Positions 16,218-23,471 of a stretch of DNA of 42,560 nt are shown piece after piece. The position numbers and the translations under genes were made by a program. Under the pieces are notes generated by a model. It did no database searches, was not told the DNA's origin, and saw only the letters and a list, made by a program, of their open reading frames with translations. Source of the stretch: an uncultured Clostridia bacterium (GTDB lineage Bacteria; Bacillota; Clostridia; Oscillospirales; Ruminococcaceae); assembly GCA_947625615.1 (NCBI GenBank), contig CANQPB010000019.1:1-42560 (forward strand), given 5' to 3'. Position 1 is the first letter of the stretch; every line of letters starts with the position of its first letter.

Positions 16218-18152
16218 ATGCCCGAGACATATTACAGAGACGCCTTGAAGCTTGCCCAGCGCGAGGTAAGGGCCTGTGCGGCGCGCGGCGAACACCCCTA
16301 TCTTCCGCTTTTAGACGATTTCGTTCCCTCAGAAAAGATAAACGGCGGCATAACCCTCGGAACCGATTGGATACCCTCCGAGCTGATAGTCGGCACCCGC
16401 AACGCCGGGAGAGCCAACGCGTTTGCGCGCAACTTCCTGCCTCTTCTCTCGGAGAATTCCGAGTTTGCCGACAAATGGATAAGCCTCTGCCGCGCCCACA
16501 TCGACGAGGGGATAAGAGACCCGATAACCTGCTATGAATATATGAACCGCTATTACGTCGGCGAGGGAAACAAGCGCGTGAGCGTGCTGAAATTCTTCGG
16601 CGCGCCGACGATATACGCTAAGGTCATAAGAATAATGCCGGAGCAGAACGGCTCCAAGGAAGTCGAGCTTTACAACGCGTTTTTGGAGTTCAACAGGTGC
16701 AGCAAGATGCATCTGCCGGAATTTTCAAAGCCGCAGAGCTACGCAAGGCTGCAGCGCCTTTTGGGCAAGGAGCCTGACGAGGTGTGGACGGAGGACGAGC
16801 GCCGCGACTTCATGGCGGCTTACCACTATTTCCGCGAGGCCTATGCGCCCAACGGCAACAAGGCGGATCCCGCCGTCGGCGACGCGCTTTTGGTCTATAT
16901 CGAGGTATACGGCTACGGCGATCTGCGGGGCAAAAACGCCGCCGACATCAAAAAGGCGGTGGCAAAGCTCCAGGAGGAAATAACCCTGAAGCGGGAGAAC
17001 GCGCCGATTGAGGTCAAGCTCGAGCCGGACGACACAGGGTCTGCGGAAAAACCGGCGGGGATACTCTCAAAGGTGCTGCCGAAGGGCGACCCGAAGCCTA
17101 TGAAGGTGGCGTTCATTCACGACAAAACCCCCGACACCTCCGGCTGGACGTATAACCACGAGCGGGGAAGGCTTCACATAGAAAGGGTGTTCGGCGGAGA
17201 GATCGAGACGACGGCCTATTTCAACGTGCTCGACAACGGCGACGCATCGGAGGAGATCGAGCGCGCCATCTCCGACGGCAACACCGTAATCTTTACAACC
17301 TCGCCGAGACTTTTATCGGCAAGCCTGCGCTCGGCGGTGGAGCACCCGAAGGTGACGGTCTTGAACTGCTCGCTCAACACCTCCCACAGATATATAAGAA
17401 CCTATTACGCGAGAATGTACGAGGTGAAATTCATCATCGGGGCGATAGCCGGCACCCTTGCGCAGTCGAACGACGTGGGCTATATCTGCGACTATCCGAT
17501 ATACGGCCAGGTGGCGGGAATCAACGCGTTCGCCTTGGGCGTTCAGATGGTGAACCCGCTTGTTAAGGTAAGGCTTGAATGGTCGTCGGTCGGCGGAGTG
17601 GACGCCGCAACGGCCCGCCTCAGGCAGAGCGGCGTAAAGCTTATATCCACCCAGGATACCCGCTCGTTAAGAGAAAAATCGCAGGCGGGCTTCGGCCTTG
17701 CGATTATAGACGACAACGGCCAGACGCCTCTTGCCCGGCCGGTTTGGAAATGGGGCAGATATTACGAAGCCCTCATAAGGCTTATCCGCGACGGAAAATT
17801 CCGCGCGGAATATGAGGAGAGCAGCCGCGCGCTCAACTATTACTGGGGTCTTTCGGCCGACGTCATCGGCGTGGAATGCTTCAGCGTGCTGCCCGAAAGC
17901 GTAAGGCGGCTTGCCGCAATGCTCCGCGATTCCATCTGCAGCGGGGTGGAGCCCTTCCGCGGGCCACTCTTTAATCAGGAGGGCAAGGAGATCATCGGCG
18001 ATCAGCAGACCCTCAGCCTTGAGCAGATAATCAACATGGACTGGCTTGTCGAAAACGTCGTCGGGAGGATCCCCCTTTACGACGAGCTTGACGACACCGG
18101 CAAGGCCACGGCCGACGTCGTGGGGCTTGAGGCGGTCACGGGAGAAAAATAG
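16218..18152 (+). CDS. Cytoplasmic ParB-like / BMP (PnrA-like) fusion protein
   Basis: A 644-residue two-domain protein. Residues about 1-270 contain a ParB/Srx-like segment: YYVGEGNKRVSVLKFFG near 112-128 resembles the ParB GxxR box, followed by a helical region. Residues about 295-600 are a basic-membrane-protein (BMP/PnrA) periplasmic-binding fold, starting MKVAFIHDKTPDTSGWTYNH and containing GAIAGTLAQSNDVGYI and the late NMDWLVENVVGRIP. PnrA proteins bind purine nucleosides, but those are lipoproteins; this one has no signal peptide or lipobox, so it should be a cytoplasmic sensor or binding protein. The ATG at 16218 follows AAAGGGGA. Cotranscribed with the phosphoesterase 15 bp downstream. 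No transporter gene is adjacent. Confidence 0.8.
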   Translation: MPETYYRDALKLAQREVRACAARGEHPYLPLLDDFVPSEKINGGITLGTDWIPSELIVGTRNAGRANAFARNFLPLLSENSEFADKWISLCRAHIDEGIRDPITCYEYMNRYYVGEGNKRVSVLKFFGAPTIYAKVIRIMPEQNGSKEVELYNAFLEFNRCSKMHLPEFSKPQSYARLQRLLGKEPDEVWTEDERRDFMAAYHYFREAYAPNGNKADPAVGDALLVYIEVYGYGDLRGKNAADIKKAVAKLQEEITLKRENAPIEVKLEPDDTGSAEKPAGILSKVLPKGDPKPMKVAFIHDKTPDTSGWTYNHERGRLHIERVFGGEIETTAYFNVLDNGDASEEIERAISDGNTVIFTTSPRLLSASLRSAVEHPKVTVLNCSLNTSHRYIRTYYARMYEVKFIIGAIAGTLAQSNDVGYICDYPIYGQVAGINAFALGVQMVNPLVKVRLEWSSVGGVDAATARLRQSGVKLISTQDTRSLREKSQAGFGLAIIDDNGQTPLARPVWKWGRYYEALIRLIRDGKFRAEYEESSRALNYYWGLSADVIGVECFSVLPESVRRLAAMLRDSICSGVEPFRGPLFNQEGKEIIGDQQTLSLEQIINMDWLVENVVGRIPLYDELDDTGKATADVVGLEAVTGEK

Positions 18153-18167
18153 AAAAGAGGCGTAAAA

Positions 18168-18758
18168 ATGCGGATTCTGGCGGTTGCCGACACGGTTTCA
18201 AAATATCTTTACGAATACTACACACCCGGCAAGCTTGACGGCTTCGATCTTATTCTCTGCTGCGGGGACTTGAGCCGCAGCTACCTTGAATTTTTGGTCG
18301 ACGCCTCGCACTGCCCCGTTCTGTATGTCAGGGGAAACCATGACGACGACTTTGAAAAGGATCCGCCCGAGGGCTGCGTCTGCGTAGAGGACAGTATATA
18401 CGTCTTCAGGGGCGTGAGGATTCTCGGCATAGGCGGCTCGCACAGATACCGCGACGGCAAAAACATGTTCACCGAAAAGCAGATGCGCCGCCGCGTGTCA
18501 AAGCTGAGGCTTAAAATCTGGCGCCACGGCGGCTTCGACATCTTGATGACCCACTCGCCGGCGCGGCATGTAAACGACTTCGATTCCATTTCCCACCGCG
18601 GCTTTGAGATTTTCACCGAGCTGATAGAAAAATACCGTCCGAAATATTTCGTCCACGGGCACATACATAAAAACTACGGGATAAACATTCCCCAGCGCTC
18701 GGAGCACGGCGAAACGACCGTCATAAACGCCTACGACTACTGCATTTTCGAATATTAA
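18168..18758 (+). CDS. YfcE/MJ0936-like metallophosphoesterase
   Basis: A 196-residue calcineurin-like phosphoesterase. Metal-binding motifs appear in order: the first Asp in VADTVS (the usual D-x-H has Val-Ser instead of His, so this site is atypical), CCGDL, RGNHDDD, MTHSP and HGHIH. Such small enzymes hydrolyse phosphodiesters, cyclic nucleotides or phosphomonoesters in the cytoplasm. It directly follows the ParB-like/BMP gene (15-bp gap, AGAGG site) and is closed by a terminator, so the two form an operon. The pairing with a nucleoside-type binding domain hints at a nucleotide substrate; that is inference. Confidence 0.88.
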   Translation: MRILAVADTVSKYLYEYYTPGKLDGFDLILCCGDLSRSYLEFLVDASHCPVLYVRGNHDDDFEKDPPEGCVCVEDSIYVFRGVRILGIGGSHRYRDGKNMFTEKQMRRRVSKLRLKIWRHGGFDILMTHSPARHVNDFDSISHRGFEIFTELIEKYRPKYFVHGHIHKNYGINIPQRSEHGETTVINAYDYCIFEY

Positions 18759-18763
18759 AATAA

Positions 18764-18800
18764 GCGCCCTTTCCCGGCCGGGAGGGGCGCCTTTGTTTTG
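18764..18800 (+). terminator. Terminator between convergent genes
   Basis: GCGCCC (18764-18769) pairs with GGGCGC (18785-18790) around an inner TCCCGGCCGGGA palindrome, followed by TTTGTTTTGTTTG. The other side is also A/T-rich, so it may work for the HD-domain gene too. Confidence 0.85.
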
Positions 18801-18808
18801 TTTGTCGA

Positions 18809-19387
18809 TTACTCCGGAATGCTGCGGTTTACCTCTTCCTCGCAGCTTCTCATCGCCTCGATGGTGTCGGTGATGAGCTGATCTATGCTTACGCCGAGCA
18901 TCTGCGCGCCCCGCTCGATCACCTCGCGGGAGCAGCCTGCGGCAAAATTCGGGGTCTTGTATTTCTTCTTCACCGATTTCAGCTCGATGTCCGAAACACT
19001 CTTCGAGGGGCGGATAAGCGCCGCCGCCCAGATAAGCCCGGTTAGCTCGTCGACGGCGTAGAGGATCTTTTCCATCTCGTGAACCGGCTCGATGTCTACG
19101 CCGAGGCCGTAGCCGTGGCTCGCCGTCGCCCTGATAAGCCGCTCGTCTATCCCGCGGGATCTCATGATCTCCTGGCTTTTGATGCAGTGCTCCTCGGGGT
19201 ACATCTCAAAGTCTAAATCGTGCAAAAGCCCGACGTTCCCCCAAAAATCGGCCTCGTCGCCGTAGCCTGATTTTTCGGCATACCATTTCATCACGCCCTC
19301 AACCGTCAGCGCGTGCCTGATGTGAAAGGGCTCTTTGTTGTATTCGTTCAGAAGCTCCCAGGCTTCCTGCCTTGTAAGCTCGGCCAT
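18809..19387 (-). CDS. HD-domain protein, predicted phosphohydrolase
   Basis: A 192-residue single HD-domain protein. The metal ligands are visible as HIRHALTVE (first His), LLHDLDFE (the HD pair) and SHGYG, with a later DELTG. This pattern is that of small HDIG-type hydrolases that act on nucleotides or similar phosphate esters in the cytoplasm. The C-terminal 60 residues (KKKYKTPNFAAGCSRE onwards) are family-typical. AAGGAGGA precedes the ATG. It lies 49 bp behind a transglutaminase-dockerin gene and may be partly cotranscribed with it. Exact substrate unknown. Confidence 0.85.
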   Translation of the reverse strand: MAELTRQEAWELLNEYNKEPFHIRHALTVEGVMKWYAEKSGYGDEADFWGNVGLLHDLDFEMYPEEHCIKSQEIMRSRGIDERLIRATASHGYGLGVDIEPVHEMEKILYAVDELTGLIWAAALIRPSKSVSDIELKSVKKKYKTPNFAAGCSREVIERGAQMLGVSIDQLITDTIEAMRSCEEEVNRSIPE

Positions 19388-19409
19388 TACAGCAGTCCTC
19401 CTTTAAAAT

Positions 19410-19430
19410 AAAGCGGAAATATCTCGCTTT
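19410..19430 (-). terminator. Weak hairpin between the dockerin gene and the HD gene
   Basis: AAAGCG (19410-19415) pairs with CGCTTT (19425-19430); on the minus strand it is followed by ATTTT. The short stem suggests a weak terminator with read-through into the HD gene. Confidence 0.35.
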
Positions 19431-19436
19431 TATATC

Positions 19437-20819
19437 CTAAGTATCAAGCCCGGCGAGCATTCTTTGCATGATAACGCCGTCCATGACGTCCGCCTGGCCG
19501 TCAAGGTTGAGGTCTGCAAAGTCGCAAAGCTCTATGCCTCCCTCAATGCCGGAGAGGATTCTTTGCATGATAACGCCGTCCATTACGTCGACGCCGCCGT
19601 CCTCCGTGAGATCCCCTCGCGCCGGCCGAACGCGCTTACACCTTGTGCATACGCCGTCGGAAAAGTCGTGCCCGAGCGCCGGAACAGAATACGCGGTAAG
19701 CCATACCGAGCATTCGGGGCAGAGACCCGAGCCGGTGGAGCCTTCGGCGACGCAGCTTGGGGCTATAGGGCCTAACCTTGCGGCCTCGTGGGTGGCATAG
19801 GCGCAGGGCGGGATATTATACGCCGCTTTGAAATCCTCGGCGTCGAATTGGCTGTCGTTATTGCGCTCCTTAAAACGGGAGGAAGTGCCTAAAAGGAACC
19901 AGGAGTAGGTCTCGCAGCCCTCGTCCCAGGTGGAATCAAGGAGGAAATATTCGCCGTAGAGATTGACTATATTCCAGGCGTGATAGCCGCCGGTGGTGTA
20001 GCCGGTGATGTAGCGGCAGTCTATGCCGAGGGTGAGCATAATTCTGTAGAACAAAAGCGCATAGCCCGAGCATACGCAGGTTCTGTTCTTTATGCCCGCA
20101 TAGGCGGAATGCTTAGTGTGGTAGCTGTCGTCGTTTAAGGTGTCGTAGTCGTAGCGGATATTTTCGGTTATCCAGCCGTATACCGCGGCTATCTTGTCGT
20201 AGTCGGATATCCTGTCGCTGCGCACCCCGAGTTCATCTATGAGCTGATCGACGAGGGGGCCTACCTGCGCCTCCTCCTCGGCGGTGGAGTAATAGTAGCC
20301 CGGCTCATAGGAGATTATGTACTTTGTAATCTCCCGCCTGCCCTCAGTGCCCGAGCGGACGAGATAGGAGAGCGATCCGCCGTAGGTGCCGCCTATCTGC
20401 CTAAGGTAGTCGCCCTTGTCCGGCTCGCCGGTGTGCTTCAAGCCCTCGTATATGATGTCGGTGTAGTATTCGTTCGCGATTTTCTCCCAGTCGACTTCAT
20501 TTTCGTGCTCCCCGTGCGAGGTGATGAGCACGCCGAAGCTCGCCTTTCTGTCGCGGACGCAGTCGCCCCAGTATCTGCCGGCCTCCTCGACGGTGCTGAA
20601 CGTCGGGAAGGACGAGTAGTCGATAGCCATGGGCGCCAAAAGATCGCTTTCGGGAAGCGCGGGAATCACCCGCGGATCCATGCTCGGCTCTAAAGAATAT
20701 TCAAGAACGGGGCCGTCGGGGTAAAAATTGCCCGGCGCATCAAAGTACCAGCCCTCGGCGGGAACGGCGCAAAGCATGAGCGCCGCCGCCAGCGCCGCGC
20801 AAATCAGTCTTTTTAACAT
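19437..20819 (-). CDS. Secreted transglutaminase-like protein with a C-terminal dockerin (paralog 1)
   Basis: A 460-residue exported protein. Signal peptide at about 1-24. The transglutaminase-like domain has the cysteine protease triad: Cys in CVCSGYALLFY, His in YHAWNIV and Asp in LLDSTWD. Next is a CxxC module (SCVAEGSTGSGLCPEC ... LGHDFSDGVCTRC) of a kind often seen in Clostridia surface proteins. The end is a type I dockerin with two duplicated calcium segments (DLTEDGGVDVMDG and DLNLDGQADVMDG, each followed by VIMQRxLxG). Dockerins plug into cohesins of scaffold proteins; no cohesin is in the window. The start is the ATG at 20819 (AAAGGAGTG), not the longer frame. It has its own promoter. 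Confidence 0.9.
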   Translation of the reverse strand: MLKRLICAALAAALMLCAVPAEGWYFDAPGNFYPDGPVLEYSLEPSMDPRVIPALPESDLLAPMAIDYSSFPTFSTVEEAGRYWGDCVRDRKASFGVLITSHGEHENEVDWEKIANEYYTDIIYEGLKHTGEPDKGDYLRQIGGTYGGSLSYLVRSGTEGRREITKYIISYEPGYYYSTAEEEAQVGPLVDQLIDELGVRSDRISDYDKIAAVYGWITENIRYDYDTLNDDSYHTKHSAYAGIKNRTCVCSGYALLFYRIMLTLGIDCRYITGYTTGGYHAWNIVNLYGEYFLLDSTWDEGCETYSWFLLGTSSRFKERNNDSQFDAEDFKAAYNIPPCAYATHEAARLGPIAPSCVAEGSTGSGLCPECSVWLTAYSVPALGHDFSDGVCTRCKRVRPARGDLTEDGGVDVMDGVIMQRILSGIEGGIELCDFADLNLDGQADVMDGVIMQRMLAGLDT

Positions 20820-20840
20820 GTTTATCACTCCTTTCAATAA

Positions 20841-20869
20841 AGTTTAACACCGCCGGGCGGAAATGTCAA
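20841..20869 (-). promoter_or_regulatory. Promoter of transglutaminase-dockerin gene 1
   Basis: On the minus strand TTGACA (20864-20869) and TAAACT (20841-20846) are separated by 17 bases. Interspersed repeat copy A begins 17 bases upstream of the -35 box. Confidence 0.85.
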
Positions 20870-20886
20870 GCCTTATATAAAGATAC

Positions 20887-21006
20887 GATGTGGCCGAAAC
20901 GGCCACATCAGAAAACAGAAATTAGATGTCAGAAGTCAGAATTTCAAGGTGTCGCCTTCCGGCGACGTTTTTAAGCATAGGATAATGCGTGCGGAATGGA
21001 CACTCC
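20887..21006 (+). repeat. Interspersed repeat, copy A (full length)
   Basis: About 120 bp. It opens with a hairpin (GATGTGGCC-GAAAC-GGCCACATC, 20887-20909), then GAAAACAG, ATGTCAGAAGTCAGA, ATTTCAAGGTGTCGCC, an inner hairpin GTCGCC-TTCC-GGCGAC, and ends near GCGTGCGGAATGGACACTCCC. It shares long stretches with copies at 22619 and 28094, all in the same orientation. It lies between a terminator and a promoter. Noncoding, no transposase. Confidence 0.85.
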
Positions 21007-21015
21007 CATAAAGAT

Positions 21016-21043
21016 AAAAGCCCGCTTAAAAAAGCAGGCTTTT
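21016..21043 (-). terminator. Terminator of transglutaminase-dockerin gene 2
   Basis: AAAAGCC-C-GCTT, loop AAAA, AAGC-A-GGCTTTT (one mismatch): an A/T-flanked hairpin 15 bases past the stop codon of the gene at 21058. It would work in both directions. Confidence 0.75.
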
Positions 21044-21057
21044 TGCGGATTCGGTTG

Positions 21058-22554
21058 TTATTCGGCTTGCAGCCCGGCGAGGATCCTCTGCATGATTACT
21101 CCGTCGATGACGGTGACATCGCCGTCAAGGTTGAGGTCTGCCGATTCCAAAAGTTCGGCGTCGGCTTCGAGCCCCGAGAGCACCCGCTGCATAACCACTC
21201 CGTCGCGGACGTTGACGTCGCTGTCGAAGTCGAGATCGCCGAGGGGATAGGCGGGCTTAACCTTGCCGCAGCGGCTGCAGTTGCCGCTTTCGTCGTAATC
21301 GTGGCCGAGCGAGGGAACGGCAAAGTTTTCAAGCGTGACGCCGCAGTCGGGGCAGACGCCGCTGCCGGTGGCGCCGGCTTCGGTGCAGGTGGGGGCAAGC
21401 TTGCCGCTTGTGCGCGCGGCGTCGTGCGCCTCATATGAGCACTGGGAGACGGGGAGGGTATCCATTAAAACCTGCTTGTCTTCGTCGCAGATTCTTTCGC
21501 CGAAGCGGGAATTTTTACCGAGCAGGCACCAGGAGTGTCCGGGGTAGGGATAGCCGCCTTGATCGGCATAGGTGCGGCCGTTGCTGTCCCAGGTGGTATC
21601 GCAGAGGAAATACTGCCCGTAAAGCTCGACGATGTTCCAGCCGTGGCGGCCTCCCTCGGCGCTGACAACTCCGCTGATATATCTGCATTCAATGCCGAGG
21701 GTCAGCATTATTCTGTAGAATAGCGTGCCGAAGCCCTGGCAGACGCAGCATCTTTCGACGATTCCTGCATAGGCAGAATACTGCGTCGGGTAGTCGGAAT
21801 CGTTCTCCTGATGATAAAAATCGTATTCGATGTTCATTACCATCCAGTCGTAGACGGCGCGTATCTTGTCGTAGGTTGATTTGTGGGAGCTGCGAAGGTC
21901 GAGCTCGGATATCAGCTTTTCTATAGCCGGGCCGACTTGGGCTTCCTGCTCGGGGGTGGTGTAATACTTCATGTTTTCGTACCACACAACATAGGAAGAG
22001 ATGTAATAATTACCGTTCTCGTAATAGTACTGCATATGAAGCATGCAGCTGTCGTATCCGCGGTAGGACTTGAGCAGATAGTCGCCGCCGGCGGGGGAAT
22101 TTATATTGTGGGTAAATACTTTTTCCCTTACCTCTGCGCCGAGGGCGCTTACCGTTTCGCTCCAGCTGTCGCTGTACGGATCATTCGCTATTATCTGATA
22201 GCCGAAGTTGGCGTTGCGCATCTCCATCTGCTCAAGCATATATGCGGCGGCCTCATCGGTATTTTGAAACATGGGATAATCGGGATACGCATTTGTGGCA
22301 TAAGGCAGGGGCAGCTCGCCGCCGTCTTCGGGCAGAACGGGCTCGACAACCGTGGGTTCCGGCTCCACGGGCTCCGGCATTTCGCCACCGACCGGCCCGT
22401 ATGCCGTCGGCCACATGGGCTGCGCGGGAGTGCTGGCTTGCGCGGGCTCAAACTGCGCGGGCGCAAATTGCGCGGGCTCATACCACGCCGACAGGGGCAG
22501 CGCGTTAAGGCAGAGCGCGGCGATTATCAGAAGCGAAAACAGACGTTTTAACAT
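21058..22554 (-). CDS. Secreted transglutaminase-like protein with a C-terminal dockerin (paralog 2)
   Basis: A 498-residue paralog of the gene at 19437. Signal peptide at about 1-23, then a Pro/Ala/Gln/Glu-rich linker with repeats of the form PAQFEPAQ. The transglutaminase-like core has Cys in CVCQGFGTLFY, His in RHGWNIV and Asp in LCDTTWD. A CxxC module follows (TCTEAGATGSGVCPDC ... LGHDYDESGNCSRC), then a dockerin with DLDFDSDVNVRDG and DLNLDGDVTVIDG segments. Shared stretches such as LFYRIMLTLGI show recent duplication. Likely exported and attached to a cohesin-bearing surface complex, acting on proteins or peptides; the substrate is unknown. The ATG at 22554 has GGAGGGA upstream; the longer frame crosses the promoter and is rejected. 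Confidence 0.9.
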   Translation of the reverse strand: MLKRLFSLLIIAALCLNALPLSAWYEPAQFAPAQFEPAQASTPAQPMWPTAYGPVGGEMPEPVEPEPTVVEPVLPEDGGELPLPYATNAYPDYPMFQNTDEAAAYMLEQMEMRNANFGYQIIANDPYSDSWSETVSALGAEVREKVFTHNINSPAGGDYLLKSYRGYDSCMLHMQYYYENGNYYISSYVVWYENMKYYTTPEQEAQVGPAIEKLISELDLRSSHKSTYDKIRAVYDWMVMNIEYDFYHQENDSDYPTQYSAYAGIVERCCVCQGFGTLFYRIMLTLGIECRYISGVVSAEGGRHGWNIVELYGQYFLCDTTWDSNGRTYADQGGYPYPGHSWCLLGKNSRFGERICDEDKQVLMDTLPVSQCSYEAHDAARTSGKLAPTCTEAGATGSGVCPDCGVTLENFAVPSLGHDYDESGNCSRCGKVKPAYPLGDLDFDSDVNVRDGVVMQRVLSGLEADAELLESADLNLDGDVTVIDGVIMQRILAGLQAE

Positions 22555-22582
22555 GGAAATCCCTCCGATTCGGTTTTTAATA

Positions 22583-22611
22583 ATTTTACCACAACAAAAA
22601 ACGGGTGTCAA
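22583..22611 (-). promoter_or_regulatory. Promoter of transglutaminase-dockerin gene 2
   Basis: On the minus strand TTGACA (22606-22611) and TAAAAT (22583-22588) are separated by 17 bases. Repeat copy B begins 7 bases upstream of the -35 box. Confidence 0.87.
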
Positions 22612-22618
22612 TAGAAAC

Positions 22619-22722
22619 GCATCAAGAAAACAGATGTCAGAAGTCAGATATCAGAATTTCAAGGTGTCGCCTTCGGCGACATATTTATATTTTTTGAATT
22701 CTGAGTGCAAAACGGACGCTCC
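22619..22722 (+). repeat. Interspersed repeat, copy B (lacks the first hairpin)
   Basis: About 104 bp. It begins GCATCAAGAAAACAGATGTC, corresponding to the end of the first hairpin in the other copies, then matches AGAAGTCAGATATCAGAATT, CAAGGTGTCGCCTTCGGCGAC and the tail GGACGCTCCCGAC. The leading GGCC hairpin arm is missing or overwritten by the promoter of the dockerin gene. Confidence 0.85.
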
Positions 22723-22730
22723 CGACGCGA

Positions 22731-22764
22731 AAAAAGGAAAAATCCGCGCTTTTCGGGCGCGGAT
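22731..22764 (-). terminator. Terminator of pduL
   Basis: On the minus strand ATCCGCGC-CCGAAAA-GCGCGGAT (22742-22764) is followed by TTTTTCCTTTTTTC. It lies 31 bases past the pduL stop codon. Confidence 0.88.
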
Positions 22765-22794
22765 CTATGTATGCGGCGCAAAATGCGCGGCCTG

Positions 22795-23367
22795 TCAGAT
22801 TTTGACGATCTCGCCGGTCTGGTCTTTGCCGGAGCCTATGGCGTTGGATTCGTCGGTGTCGATGTGCATGGCGGTGGCGTAGGAGGAGCTTACGCGGCAA
22901 ACGACGTCGCCCAAAATGGCGCTTCTCTCGGCGGTGTCGCATCTCACCCAAACGACGTCCTTGTCCTTGACGCCGAGGGAGGCGGCGTCCTCGGGGGTCA
23001 GATGAATGTGGCGCTTTGCGATGATAACGCCCTCTTTAAGCTCGATCTCCCCGCAGGGGCCGACAAGCTTGCAGGCGCCCGAGCCGGCAAGATCGCCCGA
23101 TTCGCGGACGGGAGCGGCTATTCCGATGGATCTCGCGTCGGTGGCGGAAAGCTCGACCTGGGTGGCGCTGCGGCAGGGGCCGAGAATGGATACGTTGGCG
23201 AGCTCCTTCTTGGGGCCGACAACGGTCACCCTTTCCTCGCAGGCAAACTGCCCGGGCTGGGAAAGATCCTTCTTTTTGGTGAGCGAGGCGTTTTCGCCGA
23301 AGAGGATCTTAAGATCCTGCTCGGTGACGTGAACGTGGCGCGCAGATGTTTCAACGATGAATTTCAT
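22795..23367 (-). CDS. pduL: Phosphate acyltransferase PduL (phosphotransacylase)
   Basis: A 190-residue PduL-family enzyme that interconverts acyl-CoA and acyl phosphate. It has two beta-barrel halves with zinc-binding histidine motifs, SARHVHVTEQDL near the start and AKRHIHLTPEDA near residue 120. There is no N-terminal microcompartment-targeting peptide and no shell protein gene nearby, so it likely serves as the housekeeping phosphotransacetylase for acetate and ATP formation, as in many Clostridia that lack Pta. The start at the ATG at 23367 follows AGAGG; a longer upstream frame is excluded by the promoter. Own promoter overlapping the end of yfhO. Confidence 0.92.
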   Translation of the reverse strand: MKFIVETSARHVHVTEQDLKILFGENASLTKKKDLSQPGQFACEERVTVVGPKKELANVSILGPCRSATQVELSATDARSIGIAAPVRESGDLAGSGACKLVGPCGEIELKEGVIIAKRHIHLTPEDAASLGVKDKDVVWVRCDTAERSAILGDVVCRVSSSYATAMHIDTDESNAIGSGKDQTGEIVKI

Positions 23368-23442
23368 TTTGATTACCTCTTTTTTAAATTTATTCCGTCG
23401 CGCCGCCCTGCCGGTTTTTTTCGGCGGCGGCCTTACGGATTT

Positions 23443-23471
23443 ATTATACAATGGATAGCTTAAAACGTCAA
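23443..23471 (-). promoter_or_regulatory. Promoter of pduL
   Basis: On the minus strand TTGACG (23466-23471) and TATAAT (23443-23448) are separated by 17 bases. The -35 box overlaps the last codons of yfhO. The leader before pduL contains a GCCGCC/GGCGGC hairpin. Confidence 0.85.

Noticed and set aside
20820-20837. Start of transglutaminase gene 1 at 20837 (MKGVIN...)
   Set aside because: That ATG forms part of the AAAGGAG ribosome site of the ATG at 20819, which begins a proper signal peptide.
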